DNA of 64,000 nucleotides, taken from positions 62,001 to 126,000 of the forward strand of contig CAKSEL010000004.1 of the NCBI GenBank assembly GCA_934446675.1, read 5' to 3'. The first letter of the stretch is position 1, and every line of letters starts with the position of its first letter. This stretch comes from an uncultured Eubacteriales bacterium (GTDB taxonomy: Bacteria > Bacillota > Clostridia > Oscillospirales > CAG-382). Position numbers and translations under genes: made by a program. This document shows positions 34,495 through 43,057 of this stretch, piece after piece. Under the pieces are notes generated by a model that did no database searches, was not told the DNA's origin, and saw only the letters and a list, made by a program, of their open reading frames with translations.

Positions 34495-34532
34495 CAAAAA
34501 AACAGCCCGACAGAACTTTTTTGTCCTGCCGA
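34495..34532 (-). terminator. Terminator after GH99-like gene
   Basis: Minus strand CGGCAGGAC-aaaaaa-GTTCTGTCGGG (one bulge) followed by CTGTTTTTTTG. Confidence 0.8.
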
Positions 34533-34556
34533 GCCGTATATATTCAATTTATTTGT

Positions 34557-37502
34557 TTATTTTTTAAGGTATATCTTATTGCCCTTTATCTCATACGTAT
34601 ATCCGAAGAGATCTGCATATTCGTCGAGAGATACCGACGGAATTCCGTCCTTGAGATATACGGGACGCGCGAGAGTAAAGCTTTCTCCGTTCTTTTCGGC
34701 GTATGCCTTGCCGACGGTGAATGTCAGCTTATCCTCACCGTGAGTTACTTCAAGTATACCCTCGTCCTTGTGCCATTCGTAACGGCAGTCTTTAAGAATA
34801 CCGCTTGACGGATCGAGAGGAACATATATTTTTCCGTTCTTTGTTTCGGGATAATCGCCGAAGAACATCTGCTTTCCGTCATAATCATATACGGTGGTAT
34901 GCTCAACGCCTGCAAAGAACGATATGCTCTCTATCTCAAACTCGCCGGGATTTATTGTCGGGTAGAACTTGATGCCGTTTATTATTCCCGTCCAGCAGGG
35001 CTTGGTATCGAGCTGAATTATATGCTGTTCTCTTTCGGTTGACGCTGCCCAATGGTCAAAGCGTGCGTTTATGTCGAAGTTTTCGCCGTCGTTTGAAGGT
35101 ATGAATCTCGACAGAGCCGTTCCGCCGCCGGCAGGTTTTCCGGAAATGATTATCTTTGCATAAGCGATATCCGCGCAGTCAAGTCCGCAGCCGCGAAGCG
35201 TCATTGAAGCTTCTCTTTCGGTTGCCTTGCCGACAAGCTTTCCGTCCTTTATCTCGGCTTTATCCATGTTCTCGAACGTCCATGCGTCAAGGTCTGCCTT
35301 TGTCTTGAACTCAAACTTCTTTACAAGAGTATCGGCCGCAGGGAATGGTCTTGAATCATACTTTGTTCTTGCGAGCTTTCTTCTCGACTGAACGTGCAGA
35401 TAGCAGATACGCGAAAGCTGTTCTTCATTCGGAGCTACATTTTCATGCGGAGTATCTGCGCATACCGCTTTTCTTACGGCGTCGAGATACCCGAATCCGT
35501 TAAGTCCCGACGGCATCATATACGTACCCTCTCCGTACTCGTTCCATGTGGAAAGGTGCAGCATTTTCGACTTCCAAGAGTTTTTCTCGTATTTCGGAAG
35601 TATCTCGTCCATGCAGTACACAAGTCCGTTATACATATCCTGGCACAAAAGGTTGGGACGTCTGTCTCCTCCCCAGCCTACATTCTTAAATCCTACGCTT
35701 ACGGTCGGAACTATATGAACCTGATTCATATTTATATTATTGAGATTGCACTCAATGTTCTTTTCGAGCTTATACCCTTCTCCGCCCCAGTGATATGCGT
35801 GGAACGCGTCAAATCCGAGTCTCTTCAGGTCATGCGGATTTGCATGGCAGCCCATTATGATAAGGTCGTCGTAACCGAGTTTTTTGACCTCATCTCTGAG
35901 ATACTGAAGTCCCTCTCTTGTATTTGCCTCGCCGCCGAGATCTCTCTCAACGCAGTTTACGCCGAAGCATGACATTATTGCCTTATTATCTATGCTTGCA
36001 TATCTCGGATCGGAGAAGAAGTAGTCTATCCAGTACGGTACAAGATACTTCTTGAATGCCTCAAGTCCGTTCGGGTGCGCGCAGTTTGCAGCCTCCCACA
36101 AAAGCGCAAGCTTCATATTATCGGCATATTTTGCATGGAAATGTCCCTGATGTATCGCATACGAAAGTCCGGTTGACTTAAGAGGCGCGTCGGATTCGGA
36201 GGAATACCAGCAATAAAGCTCATAGTCAACACCGTGCTCCGCAAGGAACTTTATTTCCCAGTCCGCAGTCTCCGGAAGTCCCTCGTCATAATATCCAAGA
36301 ACCGGCTTTACGTCGTCGAACGGCGTTATTGCGTCCCAGCCGAAGTGCGAGCCTTCATGCCAGAGCGAGCAGATATTCATACCTACGAAATAGTCGCCCT
36401 TCTTTTTGGGTATAACGGGCGCCGGAACATAATCTTCGGGTTCGTCGGGCATATTCCAGACGAGTATATCTGTAAACATTGCGTCGGCTGCCTTTTTGCC
36501 CTCAAACGAGAACTCAAACGCGTCGGCAAAAGCTGCGGGTTCGTCAAAATCAAGCACCTTTGTCTTTTTGCCGTTGAGCCATACGAGAACCTTGCCGGTT
36601 CTTGTGTCAGCCTCCATTCTCATGGTCTGCCATACGTTTACGTGATGTGAACGTAACATCGTATCGCCGTGCATAAGCGCGTCGCCGTCGTCATATACCG
36701 AAAGCAGGGTATTGCTGCCGTTTTTAAGTTTCAATGTCACTCTGCCGCACTTTGACGGTGTGTGATACTTTATTTCAAACGCGGTTCTGCCTTCGGATTT
36801 TTCAAATACTCTCGAAACGGCAGCGCCGGTATTCTTTGCAGCCTTTATAAAGTAGCAAAGCGCCGTTTTTCCTTCTACTCTGTAATCTTTTTCAACCTTT
36901 GCGCCGTTTGATGATACAAGGTATTCTTCGGGAAGAGCGCCGGTTATTCCCTGTCTTACAAAGTCGTTTACAAGATAGTTTACATACAGCTTTGTGAATG
37001 CAACGGCACAAGCGCCCATGTCCTTTTTGCCATATCCTATACGTATGCAGGACATATCGAGTCCGGTTCTCTCAAAGTCATATTCTCCGCGGAACTTATC
37101 GTCCACCATGAGTTTTGCTTTACCGATTCTCATATCCATTACGGCTTTGATATATCTTCTTCCGTAGTCAAATCCGCACACACCGGTATTTCCGGCATAA
37201 AGCACGTTTCCTACGGTGTGCAGATCCAAAAACGCGTCGTCGCGCGAGCCGAAAATTATATGCAGTCCGTCGCCACTCTTATTATCTATAACACCCTCAT
37301 ATGTGAGCACTCCGCCGTTAAACGCGCGGACGTCTCTGCGGTACAGAACCTCTCCGTCCTTATCGGAATTGAGGAAATTCTTGCCGTGCTCCGGACCTTC
37401 TCCGTCGCCGAAGTAATCCCAGCCGGAACGAAGTCCTCCCCAACCGTACATATCATTGTCATCAATAAGATAGACAGCTTCTTTAATTTCTTTATTCATC
37501 AT
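34557..37502 (-). CDS. GH99/WbsX-like domain protein with copper-amine-oxidase-N-like tail
   Basis: 981 residues, no signal peptide. N-terminal ~370 residues are beta-rich, concanavalin-like segments. The middle (about 370-710) resembles the WbsX/GH99-like family: VLGYYDEGLPETADWEIKFLAEHGVDYELYCWY, then HLSTWNEYGEGTYMMPS, where the WNE(Y)GEG acidic motif is family-typical. A further sandwich domain follows, and the final ~90 residues look like the copper amine oxidase N-terminal repeat (SLDEYADLFGYTYEIKGNKIYLKK). ATG 37502 follows GGGAGAG. A cytoplasmic glycan-cleaving or sugar-transfer role is inferred from the fold and neighbours. Confidence 0.72.
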   Translation of the reverse strand: MMNKEIKEAVYLIDDNDMYGWGGLRSGWDYFGDGEGPEHGKNFLNSDKDGEVLYRRDVRAFNGGVLTYEGVIDNKSGDGLHIIFGSRDDAFLDLHTVGNVLYAGNTGVCGFDYGRRYIKAVMDMRIGKAKLMVDDKFRGEYDFERTGLDMSCIRIGYGKKDMGACAVAFTKLYVNYLVNDFVRQGITGALPEEYLVSSNGAKVEKDYRVEGKTALCYFIKAAKNTGAAVSRVFEKSEGRTAFEIKYHTPSKCGRVTLKLKNGSNTLLSVYDDGDALMHGDTMLRSHHVNVWQTMRMEADTRTGKVLVWLNGKKTKVLDFDEPAAFADAFEFSFEGKKAADAMFTDILVWNMPDEPEDYVPAPVIPKKKGDYFVGMNICSLWHEGSHFGWDAITPFDDVKPVLGYYDEGLPETADWEIKFLAEHGVDYELYCWYSSESDAPLKSTGLSYAIHQGHFHAKYADNMKLALLWEAANCAHPNGLEAFKKYLVPYWIDYFFSDPRYASIDNKAIMSCFGVNCVERDLGGEANTREGLQYLRDEVKKLGYDDLIIMGCHANPHDLKRLGFDAFHAYHWGGEGYKLEKNIECNLNNINMNQVHIVPTVSVGFKNVGWGGDRRPNLLCQDMYNGLVYCMDEILPKYEKNSWKSKMLHLSTWNEYGEGTYMMPSGLNGFGYLDAVRKAVCADTPHENVAPNEEQLSRICYLHVQSRRKLARTKYDSRPFPAADTLVKKFEFKTKADLDAWTFENMDKAEIKDGKLVGKATEREASMTLRGCGLDCADIAYAKIIISGKPAGGGTALSRFIPSNDGENFDINARFDHWAASTEREQHIIQLDTKPCWTGIINGIKFYPTINPGEFEIESISFFAGVEHTTVYDYDGKQMFFGDYPETKNGKIYVPLDPSSGILKDCRYEWHKDEGILEVTHGEDKLTFTVGKAYAEKNGESFTLARPVYLKDGIPSVSLDEYADLFGYTYEIKGNKIYLKK

Positions 37503-37555
37503 TCTAATCACTCTCCCGTTTGATTTTCAGCCTGAATTCGGCTTGAGTTTAGTTA

Positions 37556-37584
37556 AGTTTAGCAAAAGAGCAAAGGTTCGTCAA
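37556..37584 (-). promoter_or_regulatory. Promoter of the GH99-like gene
   Basis: Minus strand TTGACG (37579-37584), 17-base spacer, TAAACT (37556-37561). The short leader holds AAGCC-gaattca-GGCT, a small dyad that might be an operator. Confidence 0.5.
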
Positions 37585-37683
37585 GCGAAAAAGCAAAAAA
37601 AAAACCAATTTAAGCCGTCGGCTTGAAAATACTCTCATTTTCTCATTATTTTTCTTAAAAACTCACAATTTAGTTAATAAGGC

Positions 37684-37731
37684 ACAAAAAAACGACCGTG
37701 TTTCAGTCAAATAAACCAAAACACAGCCGTC
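37684..37731 (-). terminator. Terminator after sugar isomerase gene
   Basis: Minus strand GACGGCTGTGTTT and AAACACGGTCGT pair with one mismatch around an ~16-base loop, followed by seven T. It lies about 60 bases after the stop at 37789. Confidence 0.7.
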
Positions 37732-37788
37732 AAACCAAAAAAGTATTTTAAGAATGTTGAAAAAAACTCTGCAAAACGCCGGATATTC

Positions 37789-38631
37789 TCAGATTCTGTC
37801 AAGAATATCGCAGAGAGCCTTATATGCGCAGGCATATCTTCTGGAATTTACTTCGGTAAACTCGCTTACGGGTTTTCCTGCGTCTGCCGGAACTTCATAA
37901 TTGGACAGGTGCGGCTCAAGGCTTAAAAATCCGTTATAGCCGTTCTTATAGAGGTCTTTGAGAATAGCCTCAACATTGCCGTCACCGAATCCGACGGGAA
38001 CAACGTGACCGTTCTTTATGCAGTCCTTGATATGTATATATTCAATATAAGGCTTTAACATATCGTAAGCTTCGAGAGTATCCTGCGAGCACTCTACAAA
38101 GTTTGAGAAGTCAAACACTGCTCTGAAACTGTCGGACTTTATCTGCTCAAACAGCGTCTTGCATCTTACGGCAATATTTCCGTATATGCCCTTTTCGTTT
38201 TCATGGAGAAGAACGACGCCGTTCTGCGCCGCGTATTCAACCAGCTTTCCGAGCTTTTCAACGACAAATCCGGTATAATCCTCCGGCTTTTCGTTTTCGG
38301 GCATAAAGAAACTGAACGCTCTTATATACTTTGCTCCGAGAGTGTTTGCAACCTCAACGGTATTCTTGAAAAGATCAAAATGAGCGTCAAAATCGTCCGT
38401 CATCTTGATCTTGCCTATCGGAGAACCTATCGACGACGCCGAAATTCCGTAGCAGCCCATTATTTTTTTAAGAGTTGCAGTCTCGTATTTATTGAGATTT
38501 GAAACATTCTTGCCGTCGATTACACGGGGCTCGAAATATTTGATTCCGAGCTTTGAAATAACGTCGAACTGCTTTATTATACCGGCGTCTATTTCGTCAG
38601 AAAATCCTGATATGTGATAATTCTTATTCAT
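37789..38631 (-). CDS. Sugar phosphate isomerase/epimerase (AP endonuclease-2 fold)
   Basis: 280-residue TIM barrel of the xylose isomerase-like family. Metal and catalytic residues lie at strand ends: LLHENEKG, VFDFSNF, IHIKDC and LSLEPHLSN. Members isomerise or epimerise sugars such as keto-hexoses or act on inositol derivatives; the substrate cannot be told. ATG 38631 follows AGGAGGGT. It has its own promoter and terminator, next to the GH99-like gene, so it likely handles a sugar released in the same pathway. Confidence 0.85.
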   Translation of the reverse strand: MNKNYHISGFSDEIDAGIIKQFDVISKLGIKYFEPRVIDGKNVSNLNKYETATLKKIMGCYGISASSIGSPIGKIKMTDDFDAHFDLFKNTVEVANTLGAKYIRAFSFFMPENEKPEDYTGFVVEKLGKLVEYAAQNGVVLLHENEKGIYGNIAVRCKTLFEQIKSDSFRAVFDFSNFVECSQDTLEAYDMLKPYIEYIHIKDCIKNGHVVPVGFGDGNVEAILKDLYKNGYNGFLSLEPHLSNYEVPADAGKPVSEFTEVNSRRYACAYKALCDILDRI

Positions 38632-38660
38632 TGCTTTTACCCTCCTGCGGTACTCTGAAA

Positions 38661-38689
38661 ATTATACCAAAAGTATCCGTTTATATCAA
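38661..38689 (-). promoter_or_regulatory. Promoter of the sugar isomerase gene
   Basis: Minus strand TTGATA (38684-38689), 17-base spacer, TATAAT (38661-38666). Confidence 0.7.
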
Positions 38690-38743
38690 CATTTTCAGTG
38701 CGTTTGACATTCGATATTGATATTTTCTTATACGATTCTGATA

Positions 38744-40030
38744 TTATTTATAGTAATCAAACTCTACGTCGTAAATATTTACGGTATCTCCGTCCTTGAT
38801 TCCCTTTTCTTCGAGAGCAGCGATTATGCCCGAATTGCGCAGAATTTTCTGAAAATAGTTCATAGACTCATAATCGTTGAAGTTTATGGAGTTTATTACA
38901 TTGATAATACGCTGTGCCTCTACAAAGTACGTACCGTTGACGTTTCTTACGGTAATCTCATCGGACATATCGCCGATTTCGGGTTCGGCATAGAGGTCAA
39001 CCTCCGGCGTGAACACCTTTATTTCGGGAAGATCGGAAAGTTTCTTTGCGATAAGCTCTTTAAGCTCGTCAGTTCCCTCGCCTATTCCTGCGCACATGAA
39101 CACGATCGGTATACCGCGTTCGGCGGCAAATTCTTCAAGTCTTTTCTTGTTTTCCTCGCTTGTCATATCAAGCTTATTCGCCGCGATTATTCTCGGATGC
39201 TTTGCAAGCTCGGGACTGTATTTTTCAAGCTCTGCATTTATAACGTTAAGGTCGTCTATCGGATCTCTGCCCTCAATTCCCGACGCGTCAACAACGTTTA
39301 CTATAAGTCTGCACCTTTCTATATGACGCAAAAACTGATGTCCCAGACCTTCGCCCTCGGAAGCGCCCTCGATAAGTCCCGGAATATCGGCAAGCACATA
39401 ATTTCCGGCTTTCGCGTTTACTACGCCCAGAACCGGAGAGAGCGTTGTGAAGTGATATTCGGCAATCTTGGGATTTGCCGCGCTTACCATAGAGATTATC
39501 GTCGATTTTCCCGCGCTCGGCATACCGACAAGTCCTGCGTCGGCAAGCATTTTAAGCTCTAATACGACCTCAAGCTCTTTGCCCTTTACTCCGCTTTTGG
39601 CAAAGTTTGGCGTCTGTCTTGTCGGAGTTGCAAAGTGCGTATTTCCGAAGCCGCCCTTACCGCCCTTAAGCAGCACATAATATCCGTTTTCGGCAACGTC
39701 CTCGTCGGACATATCCTTTATAACTTTTCCGGTTTCGGCGTCCTTGATTATTGTTCCCGGAGGAACGGGAATTTCGATATGCTCCGCATTTCTGCCGTGA
39801 AAACGTCTTGCGGCGCCGTCCTGTCCGTTGGGAGCGACAAACTTTCTTCTGTATTTGAAGTCAAGCAGAGTATTCTCGCCCTCATCGGGAACAAATATAA
39901 CGTCTCCGCCCTTGCCTCCGTCTCCTCCGTCGGGTCCTCCGTGAGAAACATATTTTTCGCGTCTGAACGAAACGCAGCCGTTGCCGCCGTTGCCGGCTTT
40001 TACATATATTTTTACTTTATCTATAAACAT
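38744..40030 (-). CDS. obgE: GTPase ObgE/CgtA
   Basis: 428 residues: the glycine-rich Obg fold (GNGGNGCVSFRREKYV...GGPDGGDGGKGGD), a G domain (GMPSAGKSTIISMVSAANPKIAEYHFTTLSPVLG, DIPGLIEG, ANKLDM) and a C-terminal OCT domain (from about residue 345). It is needed for 50S ribosome assembly and the ppGpp response. ATG 40030 follows GCGGTGA. It closes the rplU-prp-rpmA-obgE operon, the conserved Firmicute order. Confidence 0.97.
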   Translation of the reverse strand: MFIDKVKIYVKAGNGGNGCVSFRREKYVSHGGPDGGDGGKGGDVIFVPDEGENTLLDFKYRRKFVAPNGQDGAARRFHGRNAEHIEIPVPPGTIIKDAETGKVIKDMSDEDVAENGYYVLLKGGKGGFGNTHFATPTRQTPNFAKSGVKGKELEVVLELKMLADAGLVGMPSAGKSTIISMVSAANPKIAEYHFTTLSPVLGVVNAKAGNYVLADIPGLIEGASEGEGLGHQFLRHIERCRLIVNVVDASGIEGRDPIDDLNVINAELEKYSPELAKHPRIIAANKLDMTSEENKKRLEEFAAERGIPIVFMCAGIGEGTDELKELIAKKLSDLPEIKVFTPEVDLYAEPEIGDMSDEITVRNVNGTYFVEAQRIINVINSINFNDYESMNYFQKILRNSGIIAALEEKGIKDGDTVNIYDVEFDYYK

Positions 40031-40125
40031 TCTTTCACCGCTTTTCCATATCAAGCTTTATTATCAACAAAAGGCCACCGGATTATCCGACAGCCTTGTT
40101 TTAACCGTATGAATTTTGAGAAAAC

Positions 40126-40404
40126 TTACGCCTCGTAGACGCTTACTTTCTTTCTTCCGCCGGAAATATGCTCAAACTTAACCTTGCCTGCGGTAAGAGC
40201 GAAAAGTGTATCATCGGTTCCGATACCTACGTTTGTACCGGGATGAATGTGAGTTCCTCTCTGTCTTACAATTATGTTGCCTGCAACAACAGGCTGACCG
40301 TCAGCCTTCTTTACGCCGAGACGCTTGGACTCGGAATCACGGCCGTTCTTTGTAGAACCGACACCTTTTTTATGAGCAAAAAACTGAATGCCTAATCTTA
40401 ACAT
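40126..40404 (-). CDS. rpmA: 50S ribosomal protein L27 with cleavable N-terminus
   Basis: 92 residues. The mature L27 starts at AHKKGVGSTKNGRDS; it is preceded by MLRLGIQFF, the Firmicute-type extension that the protease Prp removes between FF and A, so that the L27 tail can reach the peptidyl transferase centre. The Prp gene lies directly upstream in the operon. The sequence ends in HISGGRKKVSVYEA. Identification is certain. Confidence 0.97.
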   Translation of the reverse strand: MLRLGIQFFAHKKGVGSTKNGRDSESKRLGVKKADGQPVVAGNIIVRQRGTHIHPGTNVGIGTDDTLFALTAGKVKFEHISGGRKKVSVYEA

Positions 40405-40408
40405 TACC

Positions 40409-40753
40409 TTACACCTCCGTTGTTATTTCTACGAATTCGGGATAGCTCTCGGACAGATCCGAAACAAACTGCGCATATCCCTCAATTATACGTCTTGCCA
40501 TCTCCGACTGCTCTTTTGTGCAGCTCAATGAAAGACGCGCTTTCGGAACATCACCGTCAAAGTCCGTATCAAAATCAATATCGGATTTTTCAAGTATGTC
40601 CATTACAAGTTCAAGTGCCGATGAAAGCGCCGCGCACACTATATCGCTCCCGTTTTCCGAATACCCCGAATGTCCTTCGGAAAGCACCGTATACGTAAAC
40701 TGCTCATGTCCGTTATGCTTTGCTTTTGCGGCTTTAACGAAAACCTGCGTCAT
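40409..40753 (-). CDS. prp: Ribosomal-processing cysteine protease Prp
   Basis: 114-residue cysteine protease that trims L27. The catalytic His and Cys lie in the conserved block GHSGYSENGSDIVCAALSSAL. It is translated between rplU and rpmA, with only 4 bases to rpmA, and the substrate's FF-A cleavage site is present next door, a fully consistent pair. Confidence 0.94.
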   Translation of the reverse strand: MTQVFVKAAKAKHNGHEQFTYTVLSEGHSGYSENGSDIVCAALSSALELVMDILEKSDIDFDTDFDGDVPKARLSLSCTKEQSEMARRIIEGYAQFVSDLSESYPEFVEITTEV

Positions 40754-40767
40754 AACCGATTCTTCAA

Positions 40768-41073
40768 TCAGCCGATCTTATTGATCTGAACCTTGGAATA
40801 GGGCTGTCTGTGTCCCTGCTTCTTCTTTTCGTTCTTCTTGGACTTATACTTAAGAATAACGACTTTCTTTGCCTTGGCGTTTCTGAGAACAGTACCTTCA
40901 GCCTTAACACCGTCTACAAACGGAGTTCCGACCTTGATTCCGTTATCGTCGGAAAGAGCCACTACGTCAAACGATACGTTTGCGTTTTCTTCAACGCCGA
41001 GCTTCTCAACGAAGATGATGTCGCCCTCTGCTACTTTATACTGCTTTCCGCCGGTCTGAATAACTGCGTACAC
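40768..41073 (-). CDS. rplU: 50S ribosomal protein L21
   Basis: 101 residues; YAVIQTGGKQYKVAEGDIIFVEKL at the start and KKKQGHRQPYSKVQINKI at the end are typical. GTG 41073 is the start, with GAGGTG 6 bases upstream; the longer frame from 41082 overlaps that site. It is the first gene of the rplU-prp-rpmA-obgE operon. Confidence 0.96.
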   Translation of the reverse strand: MYAVIQTGGKQYKVAEGDIIFVEKLGVEENANVSFDVVALSDDNGIKVGTPFVDGVKAEGTVLRNAKAKKVVILKYKSKKNEKKKQGHRQPYSKVQINKIG

Positions 41074-41212
41074 GAAAAGCACCTCACTTTCTTAATAAGA
41101 CTCGCTGAACACGGGCTTCCGGTTTCTTCCATATATTATATAAAAGCGCACGGAATTAGCTACCCTTATCATGCGGCTTTACTATTATATCATATGAAAA
41201 CACCTATGTCAA
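41074..41212 (-). promoter_or_regulatory. rplU operon promoter and leader (possible L21 leader)
   Basis: Minus strand TTGACA (41207-41212), 17-base spacer, TATAAT (41184-41189), perfect consensus. Transcription starts near 41177, giving a leader of about 100 bases. Firmicute rplU genes often carry an L21-binding autoregulatory leader. Some pairing is possible here (for example GCCGCA with TGCGC), but I cannot confirm the family structure by eye. Confidence 0.6.
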
Positions 41213-41253
41213 GGGTTTTGAGAGATTTTTTTGGCATTTATCGGGCAAAAACG

Positions 41254-41282
41254 TTGCATTTTCAGTATTTGCGGTGTATAAT
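41254..41282 (+). promoter_or_regulatory. Promoter of the candidate toxin mRNA
   Basis: TTGCAT (41254-41259), 17-base spacer, TATAAT (41277-41282). The transcript would begin near 41289, directly at the hairpin GCCGGT-gtaaaa-ACCGGC (41289-41306). Two more hairpins follow in the leader, CGGTG-gattt-CACCG and GGCGG-ttgcg-CCGCC, before the AAAGGAGG site. Confidence 0.7.
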
Positions 41283-41374
41283 AGCTCTTGCCGGTGTAAA
41301 AACCGGCAGGGCAGAATCTCTTTGCGGTGGATTTCACCGGCGGTTGCGCCGCCTCTGTAAAGGAGGTGGTGGCT

Positions 41375-41446
41375 ATGGAAAAGTACATAAGAACCTTTAT
41401 CTTTGCATTTTTCCTTATATTAGCTTTTACTTTAAAAGCAAAATAA
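41375..41446 (+). CDS. 23-residue hydrophobic peptide, candidate type I toxin
   Basis: ATG 41375 sits 8 bases after a strong AAAGGAGG. The peptide is MEKYIRTFIFAFFLILAFTL plus KAK: a short charged head, one membrane helix of about 16 residues, and a basic tail. This is the shape of small membrane toxins of type I toxin-antitoxin systems and of short holin-like toxins in Firmicutes. It has its own promoter and a structured leader. The mRNA's 3' region (CGGCGCAACCG, 41493-41503) is complementary to CGGTTGCGCCG (41341-41351) next to the ribosome binding site. A strong opposing promoter reads back over its 3' end. Toxicity itself is inference. Confidence 0.6.
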   Translation: MEKYIRTFIFAFFLILAFTLKAK

Positions 41447-41522
41447 CCGCCCCTTCGCCAAAAGAGTAGCGGTTATTAAAACCTAATCATTTCGGCGCAA
41501 CCGTTTGAGGTCTTGCCTTTGT
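41437..41522 (-). ncRNA. Candidate antisense RNA antitoxin
   Basis: Its promoter is perfect: TTGACA (41552-41557), 17-base spacer, TATAAT (41529-41534), all on the minus strand. Transcription from about 41522 would run leftward over the 3' region and stop codon of the hydrophobic peptide gene. It would end at the stem AATAACCGC...GCGGTTATT (41442-41477), which on this strand is followed by TTGCTTTTAAA. The expected RNA is about 80-85 bases. A tail-to-tail overlap of this kind is typical of type I antitoxin RNAs. Confidence 0.6.
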
Positions 41523-41528
41523 ACTTAT

Positions 41529-41557
41529 ATTATATCCGCAAAACCGATATTTGTCAA
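41529..41557 (-). promoter_or_regulatory. Consensus promoter of the antisense RNA
   Basis: TTGACA-17-TATAAT on the minus strand with no coding gene behind it. It is stronger by consensus than the toxin promoter at 41254-41282, as expected if the antitoxin RNA must be in excess. Confidence 0.75.
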
Positions 41558-41607
41558 CATATATGCGAAAAATCTTTTATATGTTTACATTATTTATATT
41601 ATATGTC

Positions 41608-41636
41608 TTGACAAAGGTGTGCGCTTGCTATATAAT
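41608..41636 (+). promoter_or_regulatory. metK promoter
   Basis: TTGACA (41608-41613), 17-base spacer, TATAAT (41631-41636), perfect consensus, about 25 bases before the SAM-I riboswitch. Confidence 0.85.
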
Positions 41637-41659
41637 ATGCTTAAATTTATAAATCTTAA

Positions 41660-41850
41660 TCTTATCAAGAGCGGCTGAGGGAACAGGACCGAAGATGCCC
41701 GGCAACCTGTCCGAACAAAATCCGGACAAGGTGCTACTTCCTGCATGATACCGGCGTTTGCGAAAACGCGCTGCGGTTATCATGAAAGATGAGAAGTAAA
41801 CGACTTCTTCCCTGCTCTGATTTTTTCGGTGCAGGGTGTTTTTTTCGGCA
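41660..41850 (+). promoter_or_regulatory. SAM-I (S-box) riboswitch with terminator, controlling metK
   Basis: The leader contains the S-box core: CTTATCAAGAGCGGCTGAGG, GACCGAAGATGCCCGGCAACC, AAGGTGCTACTTCCTGCA and the closing GAAAGATGAGAAG. P1 pairs CTTATC (41661-41666) with GATGAG (41789-41794). Downstream, CCCTGC...GCAGGG with a following TGTTTTTTT (41810-41850) is the intrinsic terminator. With SAM bound, transcription should stop before metK, so SAM represses its own synthetase. Confidence 0.95.
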
Positions 41851-41872
41851 CGGCAAAAGAAAGGAATTCAAA

Positions 41873-43057
41873 ATGAAAAAAGTATTATTCACATCGGAAT
41901 CGGTAACGGAAGGACACCCCGACAAGATATGCGACGCCATATCCGACGCGGTGCTTGACGCCATAATCGAAAAGGATCCGACGGCACGCGTTGCCTGCGA
42001 AACGGCTATAACCACGGGACTTGTACTCGTAACCGGAGAAGTTACGGCAAACTGCTATGTTGACATTCAGGGAATCGTGCGCGACACGATACGCGAAATA
42101 GGATACGACAGAGCAAAATACGGCTTTGACAGCGACACCTGCGCGGTTATCAGCTCAATTCACGAACAGTCTCCCGACATCGCTCTCGGCGTTGACAAAT
42201 CGCTTGAAGCAAAAGAGGGCGATACCGACAAGTATGACACCGGCGCCGGCGACCAGGGACTTATCTTCGGATATGCCTGCAACGAAACCAAGGAGCTTAT
42301 GCCGCTCCCCATCTCTCTTGCGCACAAGCTCGCAAAACGCCTTACCGAGGTCAGAAAGAACGGCACTCTGCCTTATCTGCGTCCCGACGGAAAAACTCAG
42401 GTTACGGTTGAGTACACAGACGGAAAACCGTCAAGAGTCGACGCGGTTGTCGTTTCCTCTCAGCATGATCCCAAAGCCGAACTTGCGGCTATCAGACGCG
42501 ACATCATAAGAGAAGTTATCCGTCCCGTAATTCCCGAAGAACTGCTCGACGAAAACACAAGATTCTTTATCAACCCGACGGGACGTTTTGTAATAGGCGG
42601 TCCCAACGGCGACACCGGTCTTACCGGAAGAAAGATCATTGTCGATACATACGGCGGATATGCGCGTCACGGCGGCGGAGCATTCTCCGGAAAAGACCCG
42701 ACAAAGGTTGACAGAAGTGCTGCATATGCCGCAAGATACGTTGCGAAAAACATTGTTGCGGCAGGTCTTGCGGACAAGTGCGAGGTTCAGATAGCATACG
42801 CGATAGGCGTTGCACACCCGATCTCGGTTCTGGTTGACACCTTCGAAACGGCAAAAGCCGACGAGGAAAAAATTTCAAAGGCTGTTTACAAGTGCTTCGA
42901 TCTTCGTCCGGCTGCCATAATCGAAATGCTCGACCTCAGAAAGCCTATCTACAAGCAGCTCTCGGCTTACGGTCATCTCGGCAGAGAAGAACTCGGTGTT
43001 ACATGGGAAAAAACCGACCGCGCAGAGGCTCTCAAAAAGGCGGTTGCGGAACTTTAA
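41873..43057 (+). CDS. metK: S-adenosylmethionine synthetase
   Basis: Makes SAM from methionine and ATP. 394 residues; the start SESVTEGHPDKICDAISDAVLD, the ATP/metal loop GAGDQGLIFGYA, the phosphate loop GGAFSGKDPTKVDRS and the ending DLRKPIYKQLSAYGHLGRE are all family hallmarks. ATG 41873 follows AAAGGAATT. It is regulated by the SAM-I riboswitch directly upstream. Confidence 0.98.
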   Translation: MKKVLFTSESVTEGHPDKICDAISDAVLDAIIEKDPTARVACETAITTGLVLVTGEVTANCYVDIQGIVRDTIREIGYDRAKYGFDSDTCAVISSIHEQSPDIALGVDKSLEAKEGDTDKYDTGAGDQGLIFGYACNETKELMPLPISLAHKLAKRLTEVRKNGTLPYLRPDGKTQVTVEYTDGKPSRVDAVVVSSQHDPKAELAAIRRDIIREVIRPVIPEELLDENTRFFINPTGRFVIGGPNGDTGLTGRKIIVDTYGGYARHGGGAFSGKDPTKVDRSAAYAARYVAKNIVAAGLADKCEVQIAYAIGVAHPISVLVDTFETAKADEEKISKAVYKCFDLRPAAIIEMLDLRKPIYKQLSAYGHLGREELGVTWEKTDRAEALKKAVAEL

